Shown in pieces: positions 1 to 7,953 of a DNA stretch of 13,407 nt. Origin of the DNA: an uncultured Clostridium sp. Its GTDB lineage: Bacteria; Bacillota; Clostridia; Clostridiales; Clostridiaceae. The stretch is taken from NCBI GenBank assembly GCA_934746785.1, contig CAKVFO010000090.1, forward strand, positions 1 through 13,407, written 5' to 3'. The translations under genes were made by a program, and so were the position numbers. A model generated the notes under the pieces. It saw only the letters and a program-made list of their open reading frames with translations, was not told the origin of the DNA and searched no databases. The first letter of the stretch is position 1. Every line of letters starts with the position of its first letter.

Positions 1-38
1 ACCTATAACTTCTTTTCTCCTTATAAATAAATCTATTT

Positions 39-815
39 CTATTTTATCTTCTTTAATTCATCAATAAGCTTTTCATTTAAAACCTTAATGTGAGTCCCTT
101 TCATCCCTAATGATCTTGACTCAATAACACCTGCACTTTCAAACTTTCTTAATGCATTTACAATTACACTTCTTGTAATACCAACTTTATCAGCAATTTT
201 TGAAGCAACTAAAAGACCTTCAGATCCATCAAGTTCATCAAATATATGTTCAACCGCTTCAAGTTCTGAATAAGATAATGTTCCAATAGCTAATTGAACA
301 ACTGCTTTTTTTCTTGTTTCATCTTCAATTTCATCCTGCTTTGCTCTAAGCATTTCCATCCCCACAATTGTTGCACTATATTCAACCATTACTAAATCAT
401 CTTCTGTAAACGATTGTCCATATCTTGCCATAATTAAAGTTCCAAGTCTTTCTCTATTCCCTACTATAGGCACAATAGTAGATAGCTTGTCCTTCATCTT
501 GCATTCACCTTCGCCTTCAAGCACACAAAGTCCTCCATTTGGTACATTAGACAAAGTATCTGTATTTTCTAAAAGCTTTTCATTGTAGTCTGTAGGAAAT
601 CTCCTATCCTCTACTACCTTTTTCTTCATTATATCGCATGAAAAATCTTTTTCAAAAGCATATCCTAAAATTTTCCCTCTTCTACTGGCAATATAAACAT
701 TACATTCTAAAACTTCGCTTAAAACCTTACATATATCTTCAAACACTACTGGTTCAGTTCCTGATTTTTGTATTAATTTATTTAGTCTTCTTGTTTTGCT
801 AAGTAATGACGGCAT
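39..815 (-). CDS. codY: GTP-sensing global transcriptional repressor CodY
   Basis: CodY represses amino-acid uptake, biosynthesis and stationary-phase genes (in pathogens also toxin genes) when branched-chain amino acids and GTP are plentiful. The 258-residue length equals the family norm of about 259. Residues 1-155 form the GAF ligand domain, with SRRGKILGY near 44-52 and IVPIVGNRERLGTL near 114-127. A helical linker leads to the winged helix-turn-helix, where ASKIADKVGITRSVIVNAL near 204-222 is the nearly invariant DNA-reading segment. The ATG at 815 follows AAGGAGG by 7 bases. The ligand loop is of clostridial rather than Bacillus type: C60-D-I-M, and Cys97 and Cys105. The gene lies 233 bases downstream of topA, after a probable terminator, so it is probably a separate transcription unit. 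Bacillus has xerC-hslVU between topA and codY; that block is absent here. Identification is secure. Confidence 0.97.
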   Translation of the reverse strand: MPSLLSKTRRLNKLIQKSGTEPVVFEDICKVLSEVLECNVYIASRRGKILGYAFEKDFSCDIMKKKVVEDRRFPTDYNEKLLENTDTLSNVPNGGLCVLEGEGECKMKDKLSTIVPIVGNRERLGTLIMARYGQSFTEDDLVMVEYSATIVGMEMLRAKQDEIEDETRKKAVVQLAIGTLSYSELEAVEHIFDELDGSEGLLVASKIADKVGITRSVIVNALRKFESAGVIESRSLGMKGTHIKVLNEKLIDELKKIK

Positions 816-874
816 TAATAATCCTCCTTGATATGTTGCACATAGATTATTCTTATGTTAATTAATTTGTCGAC

Positions 875-895
875 TTGAATTGTTTAAATATTCAA
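875..895. repeat. Short inverted repeat in codY leader
   Basis: The arms TTGAAT (875-880) and ATTCAA (890-895) are perfect 6-base inverted repeats around a 9-base AT-rich centre, inside the predicted codY leader. They could be an operator or a weak RNA hairpin. They do not match the CodY box (AATTTTCWGAAAATT) well. In DNA this AT-rich, chance remains a fair explanation. Confidence 0.3.
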
Positions 896-914
896 ATTAT
901 TCTCTTATAATTTT

Positions 915-943
915 AGTTTAACATACCGCAAAACTTATTACAA
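915..943 (-). promoter_or_regulatory. Candidate sigma-A promoter of codY
   Basis: On the minus strand TTGTAA (938-943) and TAAACT (915-920) are separated by exactly 17 bases, with TG one base before the -10 (extended -10). Each hexamer matches consensus at 4 of 6 positions. It would give a leader of about 90 bases before the codY ATG. A shifted -10, TATAAG at about 903-908, is an alternative. The candidate is plausible because the unit begins after a probable topA terminator. Confidence 0.45.
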
Positions 944-974
944 CTTTATTTTCTTTTGTTACACTATACCAATC

Positions 975-1030
975 TAAAAAAATATAATATAAAACTATAA
1001 CTCCTATATAGAATTTTATCCTATAAGGAG
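975..1030 (-). terminator. Probable intrinsic terminator after topA
   Basis: On the minus strand CTCCTTATAG (1030-1021) pairs with CTATATAGGAG (1011-1001), giving a 10-bp stem with one bulged T and a 9-base loop. T-rich DNA follows, ending in a run of seven Ts. It starts 18 bases after the topA stop. The stem is only moderately GC-rich and the T-tract is interrupted next to the stem, so efficiency may be partial. Confidence 0.55.
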
Positions 1031-1048
1031 CTATTTTTAATCTTTAAA

Positions 1049-3142
1049 CTATTTTTCTTTAGTTTCTTCTTTTGCAAGTTCTTTTTTATAACCACATTCT
1101 GAATTTGAACATTGAATATATTCTCCACTTTTTTTCGAGTATTTTTTAACCATGTACGAATTACACTCTGGACATTTTTCCTTTACCGGTTCATTCCAGC
1201 TTACAAACTTACATTCAGGATAACCTGAACAGCCAAAGAATTTCTTTCCACGCTTACTCTTCTTAACAACAACTTTTTTGCCACATTCAGGACATGGAAC
1301 ATCTAGTTCTTCAACAATAGGTTTTACATTTTTACACTCTGGATAACCTGGACAAGCAAGAAATTCACCATATCTTCCTTTTTTAATAACCATCATCCTG
1401 CCACATTTATCACATTGTACATCACTTACTTTATCTTCTATTACAACTTTTGAAACTTCCTTTTCTGCCTTATCTAAAGCAACTTTTAACGGTTCAAAAA
1501 ATTCAGCTACAACTTTTCTCCACTCTTCGCTTCCCTCTTCAACATTATCTAAATTTCTTTCCATATCTGCTGTAAAATCTACATCAACTATCTGTTTAAA
1601 ATACTCACTCATTATATTATTAACTATAAATCCTAATTCTGTAGGGAAAAGATTCTTCTTTTCTCTATTTATATAATCTCTGCTTAAAAGAGTTGAAATT
1701 GTTGGTACATATGTACTCGGTCTTCCAATGCCCTTTTCTTCCATAAGTTTTACAAAAGATGCTTCTGTATATCTTGCAGGCGGCTGTGTAAAATGCTGTA
1801 CACCTTCTATTGAATGTAGTTTTAATTCTTCATTAATTTCTAAAAGTGGAAGTTTTACCGAATCCTCTTCCTCCTTAGCCGCATATTCATATAATTTCAT
1901 AAATCCATCAAACTCTATTGTTGATCCACTAGCTTTGAATTTATAATCCCCATTTGCAATAGTAATTGAATTTGTATTCATTATACATGTTGCCATTTGA
2001 CTTGCCATAAATCTCTTCCAAATTAAAGAGTATAACTTAAATTGTTCTGCTGTTAGACTATCTTTAGCAACTTCCGGTGTAATATCAATGTATGTAGGCC
2101 TTATAGCTTCATGAGCATCCTGAATATTTTTCTTTCCTTTATACACTCTTGGTTTTTCAGGTAAATATTCTTTTCCATACTGATCTTCAATAAACTTTAA
2201 TGCATTATTTTGAGCTTCTTCAGATATTCTAACAGAATCTGTTCTCATATAAGTTATTAAACCAATTGTTCCATGCCCTTTTATATCAACACCTTCATAA
2301 AGCACCTGTGCTATAGACATAGTTCTCTTAGTCATAAAATTAAGCTTTTTATTTGCATCTTGTTGAAGCGTACTTGTCGTAAATGGTGGAAGTGGATTTT
2401 TATTCTTTTTACCTTTTTTAATAGCTTCTACAACAAACTTATTATCTTCAATATCACCTATTATTATATCAGCTTCTTCTTTATTTTTTATTTCAATTTT
2501 CTTTCCATCCTTTGAAACAAGTTTTATTGGAAATCTTTTTCTTTCCTTTTTCATCACACAATCTACAGTCCAATATTCCTTAGGTTCAAAAGCTTTTATT
2601 TCATTTTCTCTATCACATATAAGTCGTAAAGCAACAGACTGTACTCTACCAGCACTTAATCCCCACTTTACATTTCGCCATAAAATCGGACTTATTTCAT
2701 ACCCAACTAATCTATCTAATATTCTTCTTGCCTGTTGAGCATCAACTAAATTCAAATTAATTTTTCTTGCTTGTTTAATAGAGCCTTTAACTGCAGCTTT
2801 AGTAATTTCATTAAAAACTATTCTACACTCTTCATCTTCATTTATTTTTAAAATATTAGCTAAATGCCATGATATTGCTTCACCCTCACGGTCAGGGTCG
2901 GTAGCAAGATATACTTTATCTGCTTTCTTTGCTAACTTTCTTAATTTATCAATTAGTTCTCCTTTTCCACGTATAGTTATATACTTTGGATTAAAGTTAT
3001 CTTCTATATCAACACCTAACTTACTTTTAGGTAAATCTCTCACATGCCCCATTGAAGCTTCAACGGTATAATTTTTTCCTAAATATTTTGCAATTGTCTT
3101 CGCCTTTGCAGGTGATTCAACTATAACTAATTTTTGACCCAT
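1049..3142 (-). CDS. topA: DNA topoisomerase I (type IA)
   Basis: TopA relaxes negative supercoils by cutting and rejoining one DNA strand through a 5'-phosphotyrosine link. The N-terminus is a Toprim domain with LVIVESPAKAKTI (Glu9) and the metal-binding TDPDREGE (Asp82, Asp84, Glu86). The catalytic tyrosine is Tyr298 in GLITYMRTDS. Other type IA motifs include SAGRVQSVALRLI near 163-175 and GIGRPSTYVPTI near 471-482. The C-terminus carries three four-cysteine zinc ribbons at about 577-603, 617-644 and 657-684, followed by a Lys/Glu tail. The length of 697 residues is normal for Firmicutes. The ATG at 3142 has AAAGGAG upstream; that site could be partly masked by an upstream ACTCC. The gene lies 43 bases downstream of dprA and is probably co-transcribed with it. 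Confidence 0.98.
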   Translation of the reverse strand: MGQKLVIVESPAKAKTIAKYLGKNYTVEASMGHVRDLPKSKLGVDIEDNFNPKYITIRGKGELIDKLRKLAKKADKVYLATDPDREGEAISWHLANILKINEDEECRIVFNEITKAAVKGSIKQARKINLNLVDAQQARRILDRLVGYEISPILWRNVKWGLSAGRVQSVALRLICDRENEIKAFEPKEYWTVDCVMKKERKRFPIKLVSKDGKKIEIKNKEEADIIIGDIEDNKFVVEAIKKGKKNKNPLPPFTTSTLQQDANKKLNFMTKRTMSIAQVLYEGVDIKGHGTIGLITYMRTDSVRISEEAQNNALKFIEDQYGKEYLPEKPRVYKGKKNIQDAHEAIRPTYIDITPEVAKDSLTAEQFKLYSLIWKRFMASQMATCIMNTNSITIANGDYKFKASGSTIEFDGFMKLYEYAAKEEEDSVKLPLLEINEELKLHSIEGVQHFTQPPARYTEASFVKLMEEKGIGRPSTYVPTISTLLSRDYINREKKNLFPTELGFIVNNIMSEYFKQIVDVDFTADMERNLDNVEEGSEEWRKVVAEFFEPLKVALDKAEKEVSKVVIEDKVSDVQCDKCGRMMVIKKGRYGEFLACPGYPECKNVKPIVEELDVPCPECGKKVVVKKSKRGKKFFGCSGYPECKFVSWNEPVKEKCPECNSYMVKKYSKKSGEYIQCSNSECGYKKELAKEETKEK

Positions 3143-3148
3143 ATATAA

Positions 3149-3168
3149 ACTCCTTTTTAACTTGGAGT
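3149..3168 (-). promoter_or_regulatory. Possible hairpin masking the topA ribosome site
   Basis: On the minus strand ACTCC (3168-3164) and GGAGT (3153-3149) are perfect complements 10 bases apart. The second arm contains most of the Shine-Dalgarno sequence AAAGGAG of topA. A G·T pair could extend the stem to 6 bp. The hairpin is short, so any effect on translation would be modest; functional meaning is inferred. Confidence 0.3.
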
Positions 3169-3185
3169 CTGCACCCCCTTATTAC

Positions 3186-4226
3186 TCAAATAATCTTCGC
3201 ATAATAATTGCCAGGAAGGCTAATTATTTCTTTTTTAATTTGCATATCAAATAATACATTAAACATTACTTCTCTGTCAATATAAGTCTTATTAACTAAT
3301 TCATCAATATGTATAGGTTCATTTGATACTATCGATAATATCTTTTGCTTAATCGGAGATATTATACTTTCCTTATCCTTACAAGATAAATTTAATAATG
3401 TTCTTAAATCAGACATATCCGTAAAAACTTGAGCACCATCTCTTAATAGCTTATTACACCCCATACTAGTTTTTGAAAATACAGATCCAGGTACAGACAT
3501 TATTTCTTTACCTTGTTCTGCAGCAAGTCTTGCTGTAATTAAAGACCCACTCTTTTCTGATGCCTCTACAACGATAATCAACTCACTTAGTCCACTAATC
3601 AGTCTATTTCTCCTTGGAAAATTATGTTTTAGAGGCTTTGTGCCTGGTAAAAATTCAGTGATTATTAATCCTTTTTCACTAACATTTCTAAACAATGTTT
3701 TATTTTGAGCTGGATATATAACATCAATACCACAACCTAAAACAACGACTGTTTCACCATCTTCTTCAACACTTGTTTTATGTGCAATAGTATCTATTCC
3801 CTTTGCGCCTCCGCTTATGATTGAGATATTAAAGCTTATTAATTCTTTTGTCAATAGTTTTGTTATTTCTATTCCATATTGACTGCATAATCTAGAGCCT
3901 ACAATTGCTACTTTTCGATTCTTTAAAATATCGATATTTCCCTTGTAAAACAATGCATAAGGAGGCATTTCTATTTTTCTTAATTCATCAGGATATTTTT
4001 TATCAAAATAAGTTATAAATCCTATATTATTTTGCAGAGTCCATTTTAAAATTTCACTTGCTTTATCTAATTCAACTTCTTTAATATAATTATTTTTTAA
4101 ATTTAATTCAAGCTTTATCTCATTAAATTTATTATAAATTACTTTTTCATCACCATAAATTTCTCTAAGTTTAATTTTTTTATCATCATTAATATTTAAC
4201 ATTAATAACCATATCTTATACTTCAT
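3186..4226 (-). CDS. dprA: DNA-processing protein DprA (Smf)
   Basis: DprA binds incoming single-stranded DNA during natural transformation, protects it and loads RecA. The 346-residue protein has a short N-terminal SAM-like part (about 1-75). The Rossmann-like core follows, with AIVGSR near 107-112, SGGAKGIDTIAH near 138-149, GCGIDVIYP near 164-172 and FPRRNRLISGLS near 203-214. SGSLITARLAAEQGKEIMSVPG near 226-247 is the family signature. Residues from about 290 to the end form the C-terminal winged-helix (DprA_WH) domain. The gene starts 19 bases after comM stops, with GAGGGGTGG as ribosome site, so the two are probably translated from one mRNA. DprA is found widely in bacteria not known to be naturally competent, so its presence alone does not prove competence. 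Confidence 0.95.
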   Translation of the reverse strand: MKYKIWLLMLNINDDKKIKLREIYGDEKVIYNKFNEIKLELNLKNNYIKEVELDKASEILKWTLQNNIGFITYFDKKYPDELRKIEMPPYALFYKGNIDILKNRKVAIVGSRLCSQYGIEITKLLTKELISFNISIISGGAKGIDTIAHKTSVEEDGETVVVLGCGIDVIYPAQNKTLFRNVSEKGLIITEFLPGTKPLKHNFPRRNRLISGLSELIIVVEASEKSGSLITARLAAEQGKEIMSVPGSVFSKTSMGCNKLLRDGAQVFTDMSDLRTLLNLSCKDKESIISPIKQKILSIVSNEPIHIDELVNKTYIDREVMFNVLFDMQIKKEIISLPGNYYAKII

Positions 4227-4245
4227 AAATTATCCACCCCTCTTA

Positions 4246-5772
4246 TCAAACTATATCTCCATTAAAATCTTTTCTATAGTTCAAAGCTTCAATAATGTTG
4301 TTCTCTTCTATATCCTTTTCCTCACTTAGATCAGCAATGGTCCTTGCTAACTTTATCACCTTTCCATAAGCTCTTAAAGAAGGTTCAGCATTATTAAAAT
4401 AACTTCTTAATATCATTCTGCATTTACTGCTAACTCTGCATAATTCATATATATCTTTTCCTTGTATATCCGAATTATAACTATAATTCGTACCAGCTAA
4501 TCTTTCCTTCTGTATTTCTCTTGCATTTTCTACTACTTTCTTCATATTTTCAGATGTAAACTTAGTATTATTATCCTGAAAATTCTTATATTGAATTTTG
4601 GGAACATATGCATATAAATCAACTCTATCTTTTATAGCCTTTGATAACTTATTTAAATACCTACTAATTTGATATTCACTACAACTACATTTGTCATTAT
4701 TTGTGAAATCCAATGTTTTTAATCCACAAGGACATAAGTTAAAAACACCCACAAATAAAAAGTCTGAAGGCAGCTCCACACTATTATTGAATCGATTTAT
4801 ATGAATAACTTTATTCTCTATAGGTTCTCTTAATACTTCAATAACTTCTCTCTTAAATTCTAAAAGTTCATCTAAAAATAAAATTCCTTTATGTGCCAAA
4901 GTAACTTCCCCTGGTCTTAAAACTCTTCCACCTCCTGTTATTGATGATACTGTTGCTGTATGATGCGGAGATCTAAAAGGCACTTTTATCTTTTTTCCTT
5001 TCTCAAACATTCCACTTATACTATATATTTTTGCAATTTCCAATTCATCTTTTTTCGACAAATCAGGCATTATAGATGGAAGTGCTTTTGCCAACATAGT
5101 TTTACCTACTCCTGTACTTCCATATAAAATTATATTGTGTTTTCCTGCGGCAGAAATTTCCAAAGCCCTTTTCGTATTTTCTTGACCAATTACATTTTCA
5201 AAACTCTCGAATTTTTCTTCATCTTTAACAGCCCTATTAAATTCATCAAAAGGAAGAACATCATGAAAATTCAAAAATGAAACTACCTGTCTTAAACTTT
5301 CAAAAGGATAGTATATTCCATCTTCTATATAAGATGCTTCTTCAATATTATTATAAGGAAATATATACTTATAAAACCCTTTATTTATTCCTTCTATTAT
5401 TATTGGCAATGTTCCTTTAACCATCTTAATATCACCATTTAATGACAATTCACCAAAACATATATATTCATTTATATTAGCACCTTTTATCTGCCCTGTC
5501 TCTATAAGTATTCCTATGGCAATAGGAAGATCTAACAGTGAACCAATCTTCCTTATATCAGCAGGTGCTAAATTAATAGTTATTCTTCCTAAAGGAAATT
5601 GAAAACCGCTATTAACGATGGCAGATCTTACTCTTTCTCTCGCCTCTCTTACGGATGCATCAGGAAGTCCTACTATCGTAAAACTTGGCATTCCCCTTAA
5701 TATATCAACTTCTACCTCTATTAATTTTCCTTGCAATTCTATATATGTAGCACTATATATTTTAACAGCCAT
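4246..5772 (-). CDS. comM: YifB/ComM family AAA+ Mg-chelatase-like ATPase
   Basis: This family includes ComM, a hexameric helicase that promotes branch migration of integrated DNA during natural transformation. From the chosen start the protein has 508 residues, the family's usual length. Order of parts: an N-terminal ChlI-type domain (1-170) with TIVGLPDASVREARERVRSA near 32-51; Walker A GSTGVGKT near 218-225; FRSPHHTATVSSITGGG near 266-282; Walker B ILFLDE near 297-302; a cysteine-rich stretch with CPCG near 347-350 and CSC some 14 residues later; and an arginine-rich C-terminal lid. The ATG at 5772 has AAAGGAG 6-7 bases upstream and begins MAVKIYSATY, as homologues do. A longer reading to 5889 would add 39 aromatic, low-complexity residues and overlap divergent yraN, so it is rejected. 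Proof that it acts in transformation here is lacking. Confidence 0.94.
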   Translation of the reverse strand: MAVKIYSATYIELQGKLIEVEVDILRGMPSFTIVGLPDASVREARERVRSAIVNSGFQFPLGRITINLAPADIRKIGSLLDLPIAIGILIETGQIKGANINEYICFGELSLNGDIKMVKGTLPIIIEGINKGFYKYIFPYNNIEEASYIEDGIYYPFESLRQVVSFLNFHDVLPFDEFNRAVKDEEKFESFENVIGQENTKRALEISAAGKHNIILYGSTGVGKTMLAKALPSIMPDLSKKDELEIAKIYSISGMFEKGKKIKVPFRSPHHTATVSSITGGGRVLRPGEVTLAHKGILFLDELLEFKREVIEVLREPIENKVIHINRFNNSVELPSDFLFVGVFNLCPCGLKTLDFTNNDKCSCSEYQISRYLNKLSKAIKDRVDLYAYVPKIQYKNFQDNNTKFTSENMKKVVENAREIQKERLAGTNYSYNSDIQGKDIYELCRVSSKCRMILRSYFNNAEPSLRAYGKVIKLARTIADLSEEKDIEENNIIEALNYRKDFNGDIV

Positions 5773-5813
5773 ACTATTACTCCTTTTCAAAAAACATCTG
5801 TTTATTTTTCTAT

Positions 5814-5841
5814 ATTTTAGGCAATATTTAAAATATTTAAA
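5814..5841 (-). promoter_or_regulatory. Candidate promoter of comM-dprA-topA
   Basis: On the minus strand TTTAAA (5836-5841) and TAAAAT (5814-5819) lie 16 bases apart, within the 86-base gap between comM and the divergent yraN. The -10 matches at 5 of 6 positions, the -35 at 4 of 6. A promoter must exist here because yraN faces the other way. The precise boxes are uncertain in such AT-rich DNA, and I could not single out a convincing plus-strand promoter for yraN in the same gap. Confidence 0.35.
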
Positions 5842-5858
5842 CAAAGGAGAATAAAAAA

Positions 5859-6221
5859 ATGAATAGCGACAATAAAAATATTGGTTCATATGGAGAAGAT
5901 TTAGCCTGCAATTTTCTAAGTAAAAAAGATCATATTATAATGATAAGAAACTTTAATACTAGACATGGAGAGATTGATATAATCTCAAGAATAAATGATA
6001 TAATAGTATTTACAGAAGTAAAAAGTAGATATTCAAAAAAGTTTGGCTCCCCCAGTCAATCTATTACTTTTATAAAAAAAAATACTATAAAAAAAACTGC
6101 TTTATATTTTTTATATAAAAATAATCTTCATAACATTAATATAAGATTTGATGTTATAGAAGTTATACTAAATTATTATGATAATGAGTACTATATTAAT
6201 CACTTTGAAAATGCTTTCTAA
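5859..6221 (+). CDS. yraN: YraN/UPF0102 family nuclease-fold protein
   Basis: The 120-residue protein has the size and layout of the UPF0102 (YraN) family. Near 9-20 lies IGSYGEDLACNFL. The restriction-endonuclease-like core is present as HGEIDII (Glu38, Asp40) followed by VFTEVKSR (Glu53, Lys55), the E/D...ExK arrangement of PD-(D/E)XK nucleases. The biochemical role of the family is not established. The ATG has AAAGGAG about 9 bases upstream. This is the only plus-strand gene in the window. It diverges from comM and converges on rnhB, although related genomes usually (from memory) have it in line between those genes. It is very AT-rich with many Asn/Ile/Tyr/Lys codons, even against its neighbours, but the motifs are intact, so it looks functional. 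Confidence 0.9.
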   Translation: MNSDNKNIGSYGEDLACNFLSKKDHIIMIRNFNTRHGEIDIISRINDIIVFTEVKSRYSKKFGSPSQSITFIKKNTIKKTALYFLYKNNLHNINIRFDVIEVILNYYDNEYYINHFENAF

Positions 6222-6242
6222 TTTTAATTATCTTCTATACAT

Positions 6243-6285
6243 AAAAAACTGCTGATTCTAAATAAATTAAAATCAGCAGTTTTTT
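6243..6285. terminator. Bidirectional terminator between yraN and rnhB
   Basis: A perfect 15-base inverted repeat (6243-6257 and 6271-6285) has the core CTGCTGATT/AATCAGCAG, flanked by six As on one side and six Ts on the other, around a 13-base loop. It reads as an intrinsic terminator on both strands and serves the convergent genes. The first bases of the repeat on the minus strand overlap the TAA stop of rnhB. Confidence 0.93.
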
Positions 6286-7090
6286 AAAGAATTTTCGTTA
6301 AAAAGCTTTTCCTATGAATTTTTGAAGGTCCAAATTCTTTTAATCCTTCAATATGCTTAATAGTTCCATAACCTGCATTACTTTCAAAGTCATAACCAGT
6401 ATACACCTTTGCATATTGCTTCATTAGATTATCTCTATATACCTTTGCTACTATAGATGCTGCAGCAATACATGCACTTTTTGTATCACCCTTAACTACA
6501 AACTTATTTTCAATTTGTATATTCTTAACAAGATATCCATCTGACAAAACAAGATTAGGCTTTATGCTTAAATTATTGCATGCATCTAAAAACACCTTAT
6601 TATTAGCATACGCAATTCCAAGATTATCAATCTCTTCATTACTACACTCCTCTATACAATAAGATAATGCTTTATCCTTTATTATTTCAGCTAAGAGTTC
6701 TCTCTTTTTTTCAGATAGTTTTTTTGAATCATTTAACCACAAAATCAGATTATCATCAATATCTGCTTCCTCTAAAATAACAGCACATGCTACTATAGGT
6801 CCTGCTAAAGGACCTCTGCCTACTTCATCTACACCTGCTATGTATTTATATTCACCAAAAGACTTATCAAATTCATACATCTTTTTAACTCTTTGTATTT
6901 CTTTTTCAATCTTTTGTTTATTTCTTTCTAATTTATCTCCTAAAGAGATTACATTTTTTCTCTTATCTTTTTTAAGATTATCTATTAATTTAACAAAAAA
7001 ATCTTCTTTAAAACTCATTTCGACGTCTATTTCATCTACTATTTTTTTTACGTCTTTATAACTTAAAGAATCAAGATTATTTATATTCAT
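6284..7090 (-). CDS. rnhB: Ribonuclease HII
   Basis: RNase HII cuts next to ribonucleotides embedded in DNA (ribonucleotide excision repair) and cleaves RNA in RNA-DNA hybrids. The catalytic domain begins near residue 82. GVDEVGRGPLAGP gives Asp88 and Glu89, LSDG gives Asp184, and VVKGD gives Asp202. The 18-residue spacing of the last two equals that of E. coli Asp108/Asp126, so all four acidic residues are present. AASIVAKVYRD near 210-220 is also conserved. About 75 lysine-rich residues precede the domain, as in Bacillus RnhB. The total of 268 residues fits that type. ATG at 7090 follows AAGGAG and lies 20 bases after rbgA, indicating joint transcription. The stop codon touches the terminator hairpin shared with yraN. 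Confidence 0.96.
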   Translation of the reverse strand: MNINNLDSLSYKDVKKIVDEIDVEMSFKEDFFVKLIDNLKKDKRKNVISLGDKLERNKQKIEKEIQRVKKMYEFDKSFGEYKYIAGVDEVGRGPLAGPIVACAVILEEADIDDNLILWLNDSKKLSEKKRELLAEIIKDKALSYCIEECSNEEIDNLGIAYANNKVFLDACNNLSIKPNLVLSDGYLVKNIQIENKFVVKGDTKSACIAAASIVAKVYRDNLMKQYAKVYTGYDFESNAGYGTIKHIEGLKEFGPSKIHRKSFLTKIL

Positions 7091-7110
7091 TAAAATATCT
7101 CCTTCTCTTT

Positions 7111-7953
7111 CTAAGGACGTTCTAATGTTATATTACCTATCTTACCGCCTCTAAATTCATCTAACAATATTACAGCTATTCTAGTATAATCTATAGCCTT
7201 GCCTTTCATAATACATCCACGCTTTAACGCAATAGCATCTAAAGTATCTAATGGATTTTCAAAAACTTCTTCAATCTTGTATCTTTCCTTAAGCTTTTCT
7301 GGATAATATGTCTGCAATCTTTCTACAAGCTTATAAGCAAGTTCTTCAATATCCATAATCTCGTCTTTTATAGCTCCCGTAAAAGCTAAATTTAAAGCAG
7401 TTTCATCATCTTCAAATTTTGGCCATAATACACCTGGGGTATCAAGAAGTTCAATTCCTAAAGCAGTCTTTATCCATTGCTTATTTTTAGTAACACCTGG
7501 TCTATCACCTGTTTTTGCTATAGTGTTTCTTGCCATTTTATTAATGAATGTAGACTTACCGCAATTAGGTATTCCAACAACCATAACTCTTGTTGTTATT
7601 TTAACCATCCCCTTAGCTCTAAGCCTATCATGCTTTTCCTTTAATAATTCCATTAAAGCTGGTTTTATAGCATTCGTACCTATACCTTTTAAGCAATTTA
7701 CTTCTAATACTTTTACATTATTAGATGATAAATGCTTTATCCACTGTTTAGTAGCGCTTTTCTCTGATAAATCACATTTATTAAGTAAAATTATTCTTGG
7801 TTTATTTCCTACAAGTTTATCTATATCAGGATTAGCTGAACTTCTAGGAATTCTAGCATCTCTTATCTCGATTACTGCATCTACTAATTTTAAATTTTCT
7901 TTTATTTCACGCTGGGTCTTTTTCATATGTCCAGGAAACCAGTTAATAGCCAT
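7111..7953 (-). CDS. rbgA: Ribosome biogenesis GTPase RbgA (YlqF)
   Basis: RbgA is a GTPase needed for late maturation of the 50S subunit, where it helps recruit late-binding large-subunit proteins. The protein shows the circularly permuted GTPase order that marks this family: G4 NKCD (58-61) comes before G1 GIPNCGKST (127-135), then a G2 threonine in RPGVTK (151-156) and G3 DTPG (171-174). The N-terminal FPGHMKK supplies His9, the catalytic histidine described for the B. subtilis protein. A C-terminal helical domain follows. The length of 280 residues is usual. ATG at 7953 has GGAGGG upstream. The gene lies downstream of rplS past a strong hairpin, and no separate promoter is visible in the 27 bases left, so expression may depend on readthrough. 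Confidence 0.97.
   Translation of the reverse strand: MAINWFPGHMKKTQREIKENLKLVDAVIEIRDARIPRSSANPDIDKLVGNKPRIILLNKCDLSEKSATKQWIKHLSSNNVKVLEVNCLKGIGTNAIKPALMELLKEKHDRLRAKGMVKITTRVMVVGIPNCGKSTFINKMARNTIAKTGDRPGVTKNKQWIKTALGIELLDTPGVLWPKFEDDETALNLAFTGAIKDEIMDIEELAYKLVERLQTYYPEKLKERYKIEEVFENPLDTLDAIALKRGCIMKGKAIDYTRIAVILLDEFRGGKIGNITLERP

Noticed and set aside
17..22. AAGGAG on the minus strand near the left edge, as a ribosome site for a gene after codY
   Set aside because: No ATG, GTG or TTG follows within usable distance before the window ends; the 38 bases after codY hold nothing else I can support.
875..900. CodY box (AATTTTCWGAAAATT) in the codY leader, for autoregulation
   Set aside because: Best local match differs at too many positions; only a short AT-rich inverted repeat can be supported.
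1728..2515. Two short plus-strand frames opposite topA
   Set aside because: Antisense to a clear topA, no ribosome sites, no recognisable motif.
6840..7061. Short plus-strand frame opposite rnhB with a hydrophobic-looking product
   Set aside because: Apparent membrane character comes from the complement of lysine-rich rnhB codons.
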